Assembly (NCBI GenBank): GCA_021604865.1
Contig: BQJU01000013.1
Location: 62,001-126,000, forward strand
DNA from: Saprospiraceae bacterium
GTDB taxonomy: Bacteria > Bacteroidota > Bacteroidia > Chitinophagales > Saprospiraceae
DNA length: 64,000 nucleotides
Direction: 5' to 3'
The position numbers were made by a program, and so were the translations under genes. Below, piece by piece: positions 42,278 through 50,732 of the stretch. The stretch's first letter is position 1, and each line of letters opens with the position of its first letter. Under the pieces are notes generated by a model. The model was not told the origin of the DNA. It made no database searches and saw only the letters and a list, made by a program, of their open reading frames with translations.

Positions 42278-43549
42278 TTATTTATCTTTCCGCCATTTTT
42301 GTCGGTATTTTTCGCCTACATCTGACCAGAAATCTACCAGTACTTCCCAGGGAATTTGTCCTCGCCGTTTGATGCCTTCCTTCAAGGTGGCTAGCAGTTT
42401 CTTAGCTTTTCCAGTCTTAGTATTTCCCATGGAATCGACAATGGTCTCTACTACATGATGCTGCCAATCCGGTTGAGTATTTTCTGGTTTAAGCTTGTCT
42501 TTCTCCAGCCCTTGGCCTGCCTCTGTTGGCAAATTTGTTAAATTGGTGTCCTGTGGATACAGCGAATCCGTGACTTGCGGCTTGAATTTGATCAATTTAT
42601 CAACTTCCTGAAAATGGTCAAATGATTGCTTACAATGGTCCTCTGGCCAATGCAACTGCACACTACCTTCTTGCGGACGATACACCGCCGTATATAGTGT
42701 TCCGAATCCCTCTTTAAATCGGGTATTGTAAAGAGGTGGTTGTAAGAATGCATCAAGCATTGTAGCTGCATCGGGTTCTTTATTCAATAATAACTGCTTT
42801 AAAAATTCGGCCCGCTCGACAGTCTTGTTAAATTGGGCATTTTCAGGCCAATCAACTTTCCCTTGATGATTGGTAGCCAAAACGGCATCCGTCACCTGAG
42901 GCGGGCGATCGGGTGCCAATTGAACCGTTTTGTAAGCACCACTTCGATCTAGCACAGTCACATTGTAAGACATGTGTGAAGGCACCCTGGTCAATGCTTC
43001 AATAGCCTCCTCCACTGTCGTGCAAAATTCAAGCACATAGCGCAAAATGAACGGAATACCAAAACCTTTCCCAACAACTTTCCGCCCTCCGAATGTAAGA
43101 GATATAGCTAAGCCATCATCATTCATCCCATCCAATACCCCTGAGAGGCAATCATTATTTGCGATCACTTTTCTGCCGTTCCAGGAACTAAGCAATTGGG
43201 TACTTTCACTCAGTTCAGGATGGTAATCATAGTTTCGTACCAGCTGTACCACCTTTTTTGTCATCACCGCTTGTGAACAGGCATTGATAAAAGCAGGCGG
43301 TTGGTAACCGGTAAGAAAACGGGCGGCTACCTGATCTGCATTGGCTAATTCACAAAGTCGATCATAGGTAGGCAGCATTTCTGGCATAAATTGTTTCAGC
43401 GCTGCCAGCGATGTCTTCAAATCAGGACTATAGGCGACGTTTTTGGAAACAAACCAAGCCCGATATGCTGGCCAATACCTATTGAATAAATTTTGCCATT
43501 TCGGACCTGGCTGAGTCGGCTCAGAAATGGCATTAAAATAAATTTCCAT
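42278..43549 (-). CDS. C45-type N-terminal-nucleophile hydrolase/acyltransferase
   Basis: The 423-residue protein resembles the C45 (acyl-CoA:6-aminopenicillanate acyltransferase-like) Ntn-hydrolase family. The likely nucleophile is Cys91 in INACSQAVM, exposed by autocleavage after Ala90, followed by the RNYDYHP segment (Arg105, Asn106, Asp108) and NDCLSGVLDGMNDDGLAIS. These enzymes cleave or form amide bonds. A C-terminal extension (~90 residues, ending EVLVDFWSDVGEKYRQKW) is not part of the core. ATG 43549 lies 4 bp after the ATP-grasp stop, so the two are coupled. In this operon a role in hydrolysing an amide made by the ligase is likely; that is inference. Confidence 0.78.
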   Translation of the reverse strand: MEIYFNAISEPTQPGPKWQNLFNRYWPAYRAWFVSKNVAYSPDLKTSLAALKQFMPEMLPTYDRLCELANADQVAARFLTGYQPPAFINACSQAVMTKKVVQLVRNYDYHPELSESTQLLSSWNGRKVIANNDCLSGVLDGMNDDGLAISLTFGGRKVVGKGFGIPFILRYVLEFCTTVEEAIEALTRVPSHMSYNVTVLDRSGAYKTVQLAPDRPPQVTDAVLATNHQGKVDWPENAQFNKTVERAEFLKQLLLNKEPDAATMLDAFLQPPLYNTRFKEGFGTLYTAVYRPQEGSVQLHWPEDHCKQSFDHFQEVDKLIKFKPQVTDSLYPQDTNLTNLPTEAGQGLEKDKLKPENTQPDWQHHVVETIVDSMGNTKTGKAKKLLATLKEGIKRRGQIPWEVLVDFWSDVGEKYRQKWRKDK

Positions 43550-43553
43550 TAGC

Positions 43554-45098
43554 TTATAAAAATTTAAACCCCTCTGCCTGGGCAACCTTTTCTTCAATCT
43601 GTTGAGGCTGCGTCGGAGGTATGGATTTATATTGTGCGTGGATGGCATTTATCCAATTTTTCGCACGTTTTGTAAGTTCGAAATTATCGGTCATTAGCCG
43701 GCCACGCATCACCAGAATGCCCATATCAGCCCCTTCATACAGGTAATCCCCTTTCCGGGTGATTCTTAGAAAAAAGGCTTCTTCATCTAATTCAACATAG
43801 CGGCGGTGTGTATCCATCCGATCGAAAAGCATGGTGCCATCATCTTGTAATCTCCAAATACCGGATCGGGGAGCTTCTGTAACATATTCTATGGTGTCTT
43901 TAGTGTGTTTGACCACCAATTGGCTCCAGGTGTCAATATTGTCGGGATTTGCCCAACGGTTGTTGAGCTCCTTTATGTCCAATTCATAATCCTGGTCCAT
44001 CCATTCGAGGATGTGGAAAATAAAAAGCGGTACATCCGCCAAGGCAAACACAGCATGGTTGGTGATCGAACTAGCTCCGGTAATTCGTGGATTCAGTTCA
44101 CCAAGATAAATATTGTTATCGTCCTGATCAATCAAAAAATCCAACTCAAAGTAGCCTTTGTACCCTTCTTTACGCAATTGGTCACCAAATAGTTGGGTAT
44201 ATTCTCTTGCCTTTTCACGAATTTCAGGAGTAAATGCCTCCGGAAATATTTCATTGCCACACCATCCGCCTTTATACGGGGTTAATTCTTTAAAACCAAC
44301 CAACTCGGTCATAAGTGGCGCCACCACTGTACCGTGTCGGGTTACACAGGCTTCGATAGCCGAGCCCCGACAGTTGATACGTTTCATGATTTTCACCTCC
44401 TTTTCCTTGATAATTTCCTCTTCGTATTTCTTGAATTCTTTTTCGTTAGAGATAAAAAATGTGGTATGCCCAGAATCTCCAAATGGTGTTTGGATAACCA
44501 GTTCTTTACCTAATTTTTTCGAGACCATGCATAAGTGTTTGTAATCCTTCACATTAGAAAGCACATAAGGCACACATGGCACGCCTGCTTTTTCAGCAAT
44601 CCGGTTGGTGTTCACCTTATTATCCATGAAGGTGCGTAACTTGGCAGAAGGGAAACATAGCTCTAGTCCCAATTTTTTAGCAAGCGCCTCCGTCTTTTCA
44701 TCAAACATTAGGAAAAGCGCTTTGTCTTTATAGCCTTTTTTCTTGTGTTTCTTGATAAAATCCACTACTTCCGGATGCTGCAAGAGGTAATTGTTGATAT
44801 CCTCAATGCTCTGGAATTCTTCATGCGGCCGTTCTTCCTTGGGTGAAAAAACATTAGAGTGAAGCCCATCAAAACATTCGATATAGGTAATGAATTTAAA
44901 GCCTTTAATCCACTCGTCAGCACCTAAAAGGTTGAAGTTTGTGGCACTGATAAAATAAATTGGATTTTCGTTCCGAAAGAAAAAACGGCGGATATCGGAA
45001 ATGCCTTTTAACGGCTTTATTGCCGATTTGGCTATCTTTTTCACAGCAGATTTAGTGCTCTTTTTAAGGGGTTTGGTAGTTGCTTTTTTAGTACTCAT
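43554..45098 (-). CDS. ATP-grasp (biotin carboxylase-like) ligase
   Basis: The 514-residue product has a Lys-rich N-terminal tail (residues 1-30), then an ATP-grasp domain: LVIQTPFGDSGHTTFFI is the nucleotide-binding glycine loop, and KGYFELDFLID ... IYLGELNPRITGASSIT is the Mg-ATP-binding core with Glu and Asn ligands. Annotators often call these 'biotin carboxylase', but there is no biotin partner. ATP-grasp ligases join a carboxylate to an amine or thiol through an acyl phosphate. Placed between a decarboxylase making an amine and an amide hydrolase, it may acylate the amine. Substrates are inferred from context only. Confidence 0.82.
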   Translation of the reverse strand: MSTKKATTKPLKKSTKSAVKKIAKSAIKPLKGISDIRRFFFRNENPIYFISATNFNLLGADEWIKGFKFITYIECFDGLHSNVFSPKEERPHEEFQSIEDINNYLLQHPEVVDFIKKHKKKGYKDKALFLMFDEKTEALAKKLGLELCFPSAKLRTFMDNKVNTNRIAEKAGVPCVPYVLSNVKDYKHLCMVSKKLGKELVIQTPFGDSGHTTFFISNEKEFKKYEEEIIKEKEVKIMKRINCRGSAIEACVTRHGTVVAPLMTELVGFKELTPYKGGWCGNEIFPEAFTPEIREKAREYTQLFGDQLRKEGYKGYFELDFLIDQDDNNIYLGELNPRITGASSITNHAVFALADVPLFIFHILEWMDQDYELDIKELNNRWANPDNIDTWSQLVVKHTKDTIEYVTEAPRSGIWRLQDDGTMLFDRMDTHRRYVELDEEAFFLRITRKGDYLYEGADMGILVMRGRLMTDNFELTKRAKNWINAIHAQYKSIPPTQPQQIEEKVAQAEGFKFL

Positions 45099-45167
45099 TT
45101 ATTTGAAATTTATTTTTTAAAATAATTAGGCTGAAAATAGATGGTATGGCTTTTCATTTTTAATGGC

Positions 45168-47948
45168 TCAACTTTTTGCCTTGGCTCTTTTTGTTTTGCC
45201 AATCGGAGCATGAAGTGGCGTCTTTTTAGCAGTGCCATTTTCGGCAATATTAGCTACGCTGATCAAGGCGTCAGCCGTATATATTTTCAATCCCAGTTCA
45301 GGGCGATAACCGTGTATTTCCTTCACATCCAAGGCCAACAGAAATTGTATGATTTCTTCACTAACCACCTGCCCTGGGACCAGTACCGGAAAACCCGGCG
45401 GATAAGGAATCACAAAGGATGCGGACACCAATTCCCGTCCCTCTTGCATGGTCTTCAGACAATTGTTCAAAGGGATGTATTCGCATTGATTTTCGTGATA
45501 GGATAAAAAATAAGCTTTCCTTATATTGCCCCCTGGTACGCCTGGAGCTACTTGAAAAACATGATGAAAATGGCTAAAATCGGGCAAGGGTGGAAATTCT
45601 TTTGTAAGAGAATGGATGCGCTGCTTGGCAATTTCCCGCTCCTTTTTATTCAGTGACCGGGCATTTCCTTCCAGTTCTTTGGCAATCAGCAGCAGGGCGT
45701 TCATCAAGTAGGCCACCGAACTACGGGTGGTCCCGATATTGGTCATCAACAGCACCGTATTGCGGGATGTTTTGTTAATTTGTAAATTAAACTTGTTCAT
45801 CAAGTATTCATTCTTGAAGGTGTCGCCATCAATACCGGCTTTACCCACGGAAAGGGTAATTTTAGTGGGATCAAGCACAAACTCGTCATTGGCCCATGCT
45901 TCCTCCATCCGGTTCCAACCTTCTCCGGAGCGGTAGTATTCTTTCATGGCCGAACGGCGGTATTCTGAAGGGATAAAATCCTTGATCGTCAATACTTCAA
46001 AATATTTTTTCAGCAAGGGGTGGTCCGTGATTTTAGCACGCAGCACCATAGCCATTTCGATACTTTTTTCAACCAGTTCAAAACCCTCAAATTGAACCTG
46101 CCGCCTGCCAGCATCGAGAGAAGCCAATATTTGATAGTTGGGTGAAGTAGACGTGTGGGTCATATAGGCTTCATGGAAAGCATCCGTCGTTTTGCGTTGA
46201 AAATCCTCATCCCAGATATGAATCATTGACCCCTGACGGAAACTCGAGAGTGTTTTATGGGTACTTTGCGTGGAATACACTCGAATTTTCACGTTTTCAG
46301 GATCCGGTAGAGCAGGTATTTCACCCACCGTAAGAGATTTTATATGGCGTTGGTATTCGTCTTGATATTCCTGGCTATGGTATTTTTTGTAGAGCTTTTG
46401 AGCGACAAACATCCCCGTACGTTGTTTATAGGTATAGGTGAAGCCCGCAAAAGCAAACCATGCTTCGTCCCACAGAAAGATCATATCGGGCTTGATGGCC
46501 AATACTTCTTCCATTACTTTTTCTACATTGTAAACGAGGCCATCAAAAGTACAATTGGTCAACAATAACATTTTGACTTTGTCCAATTGGTTGGCCGCTT
46601 TCAATTCCAATAATTTCTCTTTGATAACCTTCAAAGGCACGGCACCATACATGGAATATTCTTCGATGGGATAAGAATCAAGATAAACGGGAAAAGCACC
46701 TGCCAGAACAAGTCCATAGTGATGCGACTTGTGGCAATCCCTGTCAATTAATACCACATCACCAGGTTCTACAATTGCCTGCTGTACAATTTTATTGGCT
46801 GTGGAAGTGCCATTGGTCACAAAAAAGGTATGTTCCGAACCATACGCTTTTGCGGCCATTTCCTGTGCCTTTTTCAGAGGACCGGTAGGTTGAAGGAGTG
46901 AATCAAGGCCCCCTGTAGTGGAAGATGTTTCTGCTAAGAACATATTCCTACCATAAAATTTTCCAAAATCTCTTATCCAGTTTGATTTAAAAACCGAGTT
47001 GCCCCTGGACAAAGGCATAGCGTGAAAAACACCCGTTGGCTTCCGGCTGTAATTGATGAGTGCAGAGAAAAAAGGTGCCTCATATCGCTCTCGAATGCCC
47101 CTGATAATGCTCAGATGAAGCTCCTGCAAATCTTCTTTCCGATAAAAAATGCGATTGAAATTATTGAGGGTAGTATCTTTTAAATGAGTGAGTGCCGTAT
47201 CGGTGATGTAATAAATGTTTAGCTCAGGTCGGAAATGGCGGATAAATTGACCGAGCAATGGCCCCAAGTCAGATACGGGTTGATCTGATAAGTCTATTTT
47301 TAAGATATTCTCGATAAATGGCTGTAGGATTGGTGCGAGATGTCGGGAATTAAAGACAGGGCCATAGTTGATGACCACCGACTGAATATTGTAGTTAAAT
47401 AATAACGCAATGAGTGCATCCTGAAAAGAGGGTTGTACGACCAGTTTGTAAACAAATTGTTCTTCTTTATCTTGTATTTCCTGGAGGCTGTTCCTTAATT
47501 TCGCCTCCGCTACCTCCGACAAATCATCTACAAAAAGTACCTCGAAGTAATTTTTTTCCGGTGTCTCATTTATTTTTTTTGCTTCATTCTTTTTAGCGAT
47601 TTTGCCCCATTCATTTGCGGCTTCTTGTGAGGAAGCGGTTCGATAGGCATCGCTTACTAAAAGGTGAACAACTTCATTGGTTTTGCGGGAAATGGAAGTG
47701 TATTCACTCTGTTTGCAGCTTTCCTTCAGAAACCTCACACACCCAAGTCCTGGAAAAGCAAAATACCGCTCAATGCTGGCCAATTGTTTCAGCGTGCTTT
47801 CTACCGAAGCAAGACATTTCTTTCCCGAAGGCGTATCATTTCCCGAAGCAGACAATTTGGCTGTTTGGTTTCTTAAGGTATTCCAGGTATCAACTCTGAG
47901 CTGACCAATATTATAATGTAGAGAAGGAGTAGGTTTCTTTTTGTTCAT
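45168..47948 (-). CDS. Orn/Lys/Arg-type PLP decarboxylase with long N-terminal region
   Basis: The 926-residue protein has a fold-I PLP decarboxylase core: THKTLSSFRQGS with PLP lysine Lys565, Asp494 in FLWDEAWFAF, and the ring-stacking His region DCHKSHHYG (405-412). The C-terminal OKR domain includes GVPGGNIRKAYFLSYHE and PYPPGFPVLVPGQVVSEE. The ~290-residue N-terminal part contains a response-regulator-like wing (EVLFVDDLSEV) and extra sequence, making it longer than the 710-760-residue E. coli enzymes. It should produce putrescine, cadaverine or agmatine; the residue choice cannot be told here. The start ATG at 47948 is 10 bp after the nitrilase-family gene, so they are cotranscribed. Confidence 0.9.
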   Translation of the reverse strand: MNKKKPTPSLHYNIGQLRVDTWNTLRNQTAKLSASGNDTPSGKKCLASVESTLKQLASIERYFAFPGLGCVRFLKESCKQSEYTSISRKTNEVVHLLVSDAYRTASSQEAANEWGKIAKKNEAKKINETPEKNYFEVLFVDDLSEVAEAKLRNSLQEIQDKEEQFVYKLVVQPSFQDALIALLFNYNIQSVVINYGPVFNSRHLAPILQPFIENILKIDLSDQPVSDLGPLLGQFIRHFRPELNIYYITDTALTHLKDTTLNNFNRIFYRKEDLQELHLSIIRGIRERYEAPFFSALINYSRKPTGVFHAMPLSRGNSVFKSNWIRDFGKFYGRNMFLAETSSTTGGLDSLLQPTGPLKKAQEMAAKAYGSEHTFFVTNGTSTANKIVQQAIVEPGDVVLIDRDCHKSHHYGLVLAGAFPVYLDSYPIEEYSMYGAVPLKVIKEKLLELKAANQLDKVKMLLLTNCTFDGLVYNVEKVMEEVLAIKPDMIFLWDEAWFAFAGFTYTYKQRTGMFVAQKLYKKYHSQEYQDEYQRHIKSLTVGEIPALPDPENVKIRVYSTQSTHKTLSSFRQGSMIHIWDEDFQRKTTDAFHEAYMTHTSTSPNYQILASLDAGRRQVQFEGFELVEKSIEMAMVLRAKITDHPLLKKYFEVLTIKDFIPSEYRRSAMKEYYRSGEGWNRMEEAWANDEFVLDPTKITLSVGKAGIDGDTFKNEYLMNKFNLQINKTSRNTVLLMTNIGTTRSSVAYLMNALLLIAKELEGNARSLNKKEREIAKQRIHSLTKEFPPLPDFSHFHHVFQVAPGVPGGNIRKAYFLSYHENQCEYIPLNNCLKTMQEGRELVSASFVIPYPPGFPVLVPGQVVSEEIIQFLLALDVKEIHGYRPELGLKIYTADALISVANIAENGTAKKTPLHAPIGKTKRAKAKS

Positions 47949-47958
47949 TTTTTTGATT

Positions 47959-48831
47959 TTAATCGAGTAAAAGCTTTGACCATTTCCTTTTCGGTTTTTC
48001 TAATGGTCCTAAAGAATCGAGATAACTATGTCTTTGATCTTTATCGTAAATATCAAAATGCACTTTGTTGTCTCTGAAACTTTTCAGTGGTTGACCAAGG
48101 CCAAGGATGCCTCGTTCACGGCGAGTTTTGACAACTTCCAGGTCAATTTCTAAAGGTAGAAACTGCGCGGTAGGACCAGCCTGGCAGAGCACCCTTCCGT
48201 CGGGATCACAAAATATGGAACGCCCGATGCCTCCGGCGTTCAAGCCGTTTACATCGATCACAAAACATTGGTTGATCGCGGCGGTGGCTTTTACGATGGC
48301 GAGTTCGACGTCTCTATCCAAGGTGCCCGTGAGCGTCGGATGGATAATTACCTCCACCCCTTTGATCGCCATAGTGCGGGAAGTTTCCGGAAACCACATG
48401 TCGTAACAGATACTGATTCCAAAACGTCCCACATTGGGGACATCCCAAATCAGGAAATTATCCCCAGCTGAAATCCCTTCTTCATAAGGATAAAAAGGAA
48501 ACATTTTTGAATAGCGACCTACGATCTCCCCTTGAGGATTGATAACTGTAGATGTATTAAAAACTTGTTCTTGCTTTTTTTGGAATATGGATCCCGGTAT
48601 CAGCCAAATCCCATATTTTTTGGCCAAAGCCTGAAAATCTGCCTCTATTGAGTTAGGAAATTCTATGGCGTTTTTTTTCAGAGGTCCAAAGGCGCACAGT
48701 TCACTAAACACGACCATCTGTACCCAGGGGAATACATTCATCAGTACGTCGAGCTTGATTTTCATCAAGGGAATATTGCTTTGGATAGCAGAAACAGGCA
48801 TTTGAATGCCGGCAATTGAAAATGATCTCAT
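47959..48831 (-). CDS. Nitrilase-superfamily carbon-nitrogen hydrolase
   Basis: The 290-residue enzyme has the Glu-Lys-Cys triad of the superfamily: Glu44 (VVFSELCAFG), Lys109 (GRYSKMFPFYP) and Cys142 (GISICYDMWFPE). These enzymes hydrolyse amides, carbamoyl groups or nitriles. N-carbamoylputrescine or omega-amide hydrolysis would fit the operon, but the sequence alone does not decide. It sits between the aminotransferase gene (204 bp upstream, with an inverted repeat in the gap) and the decarboxylase gene (10 bp downstream). Confidence 0.85.
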   Translation of the reverse strand: MRSFSIAGIQMPVSAIQSNIPLMKIKLDVLMNVFPWVQMVVFSELCAFGPLKKNAIEFPNSIEADFQALAKKYGIWLIPGSIFQKKQEQVFNTSTVINPQGEIVGRYSKMFPFYPYEEGISAGDNFLIWDVPNVGRFGISICYDMWFPETSRTMAIKGVEVIIHPTLTGTLDRDVELAIVKATAAINQCFVIDVNGLNAGGIGRSIFCDPDGRVLCQAGPTAQFLPLEIDLEVVKTRRERGILGLGQPLKSFRDNKVHFDIYDKDQRHSYLDSLGPLEKPKRKWSKLLLD

Positions 48832-48851
48832 TATAATGTTTAAAGGTTAAT

Positions 48852-48922
48852 AGAGTTGTTTCGTAGGGGTCATGACAAGGTTAAAACGGATGACCACCGC
48901 CCTGCCCCTACGAAATAACTCT
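48852..48922. repeat. 18-bp inverted repeat, MITE/REP-like element
   Basis: AGAGTTGTTTCGTAGGGG (48852-48869) and CCCCTACGAAATAACTCT (48905-48922) are complementary at 17 of 18 positions. A nested GGTCAT/ATGACC pair lies inside. The element occupies the gap between the aminotransferase and nitrilase genes and could also fold as an intercistronic hairpin in the mRNA. Confidence 0.75.
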
Positions 48923-49034
48923 AATAGTTTGTTGTAAACCACTTGAAAGAGTTTTGATAAGATTCGAAATTGAAAGCAGGTTGCACTTATCAGCAGCTAA
49001 TATTTAAACCGTTATTCCTGCTTATATCCCAGGA

Positions 49035-50345
49035 TCAACCAAGCGCTCTTTTGATTTCACCCTCCAAAATATCCAATCCCTTTTGCAGTTGTGAATTGGT
49101 GATTACCAAAGGCGAAAGCACCCGGATGATATTTTTGTGGGTTCCGGCACTAATGATGATCAAACCATTTTCACCACATCCTTCCATCACACTTTGGCAC
49201 AATTCAGCATCAGGTTGAAGCGGGTCACCGTTTTTCACAAACTCCATAGCCATCATAGCACCAAGGCCGCGTACATCCCCAATTGCTGAATATTTTTCTT
49301 TCATTTTTTCAAACCGATCCCGAATGATGGTACCAATCTGTTGGCCTCGAGCATTCAAATCATTTTCTTCCATAAATTTAATGGTGGCCAGAGAAGCTGC
49401 ACAACAGACCGGATTGCCAATATAGGTGCCACCAATCGTGCTTGGTCCGGCAGCATCCATGACCTCTGCCCGGCCAACTACAGCTGCTATTGGCATACCA
49501 GACCCCATTGATTTGGCCCAGGTTGAAATATCCGGAAGAACGCCAAAATGTTCGTAAGAAGCCCAGGCCCCCGTGCGGCAGAAACCACTTTGTACTTCAT
49601 CGAAGATCAACATAATGCCGTATTCATCACAGAGTTTCCGCAAGCCCTTGACATAACTTTTTGGAGCCACATTGAAGCCGCCTTCGCCCTGTACCAGTTC
49701 GATGATGATAGCTGCGAGGTTTTCCGGAGCCACCGTATTTTTAAAGAATTCTTTCAAGCTATTTAATTCCTGCTTGGCGAAGGTTTCTTCATCCAGGCCA
49801 ATGCCATAGCGGTAATGATTGGGGTAAGGTATCCGATAGACCTCCGGAGCAAATGGCCCGCATCCGGTTTTATAGGCTACCTTGGACGTCAGGGTCATTG
49901 CCATCATAGTACGGCCGTGAAAGGCGTCAGTATAACAAAGTACGCCGCTCCGGCCTGTAGCCTGTTTTGCTATTTTTATGGCGTTTTCCACGGCCTCGGC
50001 GCCAGTGCTAACCAACATTGCTTTGGTCAGGTCTCCATGAGGAAATAACGCCACCAGTTTTTCGCACAGTTCAAGGTATTTTTCATAAGTGGTCACGTTA
50101 AAGCTGGTGTGGATACATTTGCGAGCCTGGGCGATAATAGCCTCTACAACTGGTTCGGGACAGTGGCCCGCATTAACAACACCTATCCCTCCGGCAAAAT
50201 CGATCAGTTCCTTACCATTGGCATCAATGACGATGGCACCTTTAGCAGACTGTGCAGTCGCCGTATTGAATACACCTACTCCGTTGGCAACTACAGACTT
50301 CCGTCTTTCCAATAGTTCTTCACTTTTAGTTCTATTTTTTATCAT
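49035..50345 (-). CDS. gabT: 4-aminobutyrate-type (omega-amino acid) aminotransferase
   Basis: The 436-residue class III PLP aminotransferase has VSTGAEAVENAIKIAKQATG, FHGRTMMAMTLTSK, IFDEVQSGFCRTG (Asp249 binds the pyridine nitrogen) and STWAKSMGSGMPIAAVVG with PLP lysine Lys278. Sequence pattern favours GABA transaminase, which with the downstream dehydrogenase turns GABA into succinate. A putrescine or 5-aminovalerate role cannot be excluded. It is the first gene of the leftward group. Confidence 0.88.
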   Translation of the reverse strand: MIKNRTKSEELLERRKSVVANGVGVFNTATAQSAKGAIVIDANGKELIDFAGGIGVVNAGHCPEPVVEAIIAQARKCIHTSFNVTTYEKYLELCEKLVALFPHGDLTKAMLVSTGAEAVENAIKIAKQATGRSGVLCYTDAFHGRTMMAMTLTSKVAYKTGCGPFAPEVYRIPYPNHYRYGIGLDEETFAKQELNSLKEFFKNTVAPENLAAIIIELVQGEGGFNVAPKSYVKGLRKLCDEYGIMLIFDEVQSGFCRTGAWASYEHFGVLPDISTWAKSMGSGMPIAAVVGRAEVMDAAGPSTIGGTYIGNPVCCAASLATIKFMEENDLNARGQQIGTIIRDRFEKMKEKYSAIGDVRGLGAMMAMEFVKNGDPLQPDAELCQSVMEGCGENGLIIISAGTHKNIIRVLSPLVITNSQLQKGLDILEGEIKRALG

Positions 50346-50630
50346 TTACTATCTTGAATTGATTAGTGATTGAATCAGGTAAATTAAATCTCCTGGAACA
50401 AGACTCGGTTAAAGTATATTCGTCACCTAAGTTTCTTGTCTCATTTGAAACAATAAATCCGAGGAGGAGTTCGGGTTTAGATTATGAGAATATTCGAGTT
50501 ACCTGGATAAAAGAGCATCCTATTTTAAGATAGGAGAACCTTAAAGAACAAGGTTGGCTACTTTAAAGAAGGTTAATACCGATGTTAGTAAAGATAGTGA
50601 AAATTATTAGCAATTAAAAACGGTCAATAT

Positions 50631-50682
50631 TGTGATTACAAAAGTTATCATAATAAAAGTAACGATTATTTTTGTAACGATC
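50631..50682. repeat. Second array of the 15-bp dyad repeat
   Basis: The units read TGTGATTAC, AAAA, GTTATCATAAT, AAAA, GTAACGATTAT, TTTT, GTAACGATC. Its last ~45 bp differ from the end of the array at 40581-40692 at only a few positions. It lies in the gap between the GT87-like gene end and the gabT start. Confidence 0.8.
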
Positions 50683-50713
50683 CTTTTGATGGCAGTTTGT
50701 CAAATTTTGAACC

Positions 50714-50731
50714 TTTAGTGCATGTTTGGAG
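50714..50731 (+). repeat. TGTTTGGAGG-family half-copy (copy D)
   Basis: TTTAGTGCATGTTTGGAG is identical over 18 bp to a segment at 24255-24272. It lies 2 bp before the stop of the GT87-like gene. Confidence 0.55.
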
Positions 50732-50732
50732 A

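Larger units (their letters stand above)
50346..50732. other. Intergenic region upstream of gabT-like gene
   Basis: The 387-bp gap should carry the promoter of the amine operon. It contains the dyad array at 50631-50682 and the TTTAGTGCATGTTTGGAG match at 50714-50731. No exact TAnnTTTG element near the gabT start was found and no gene is supported. Confidence 0.4.
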
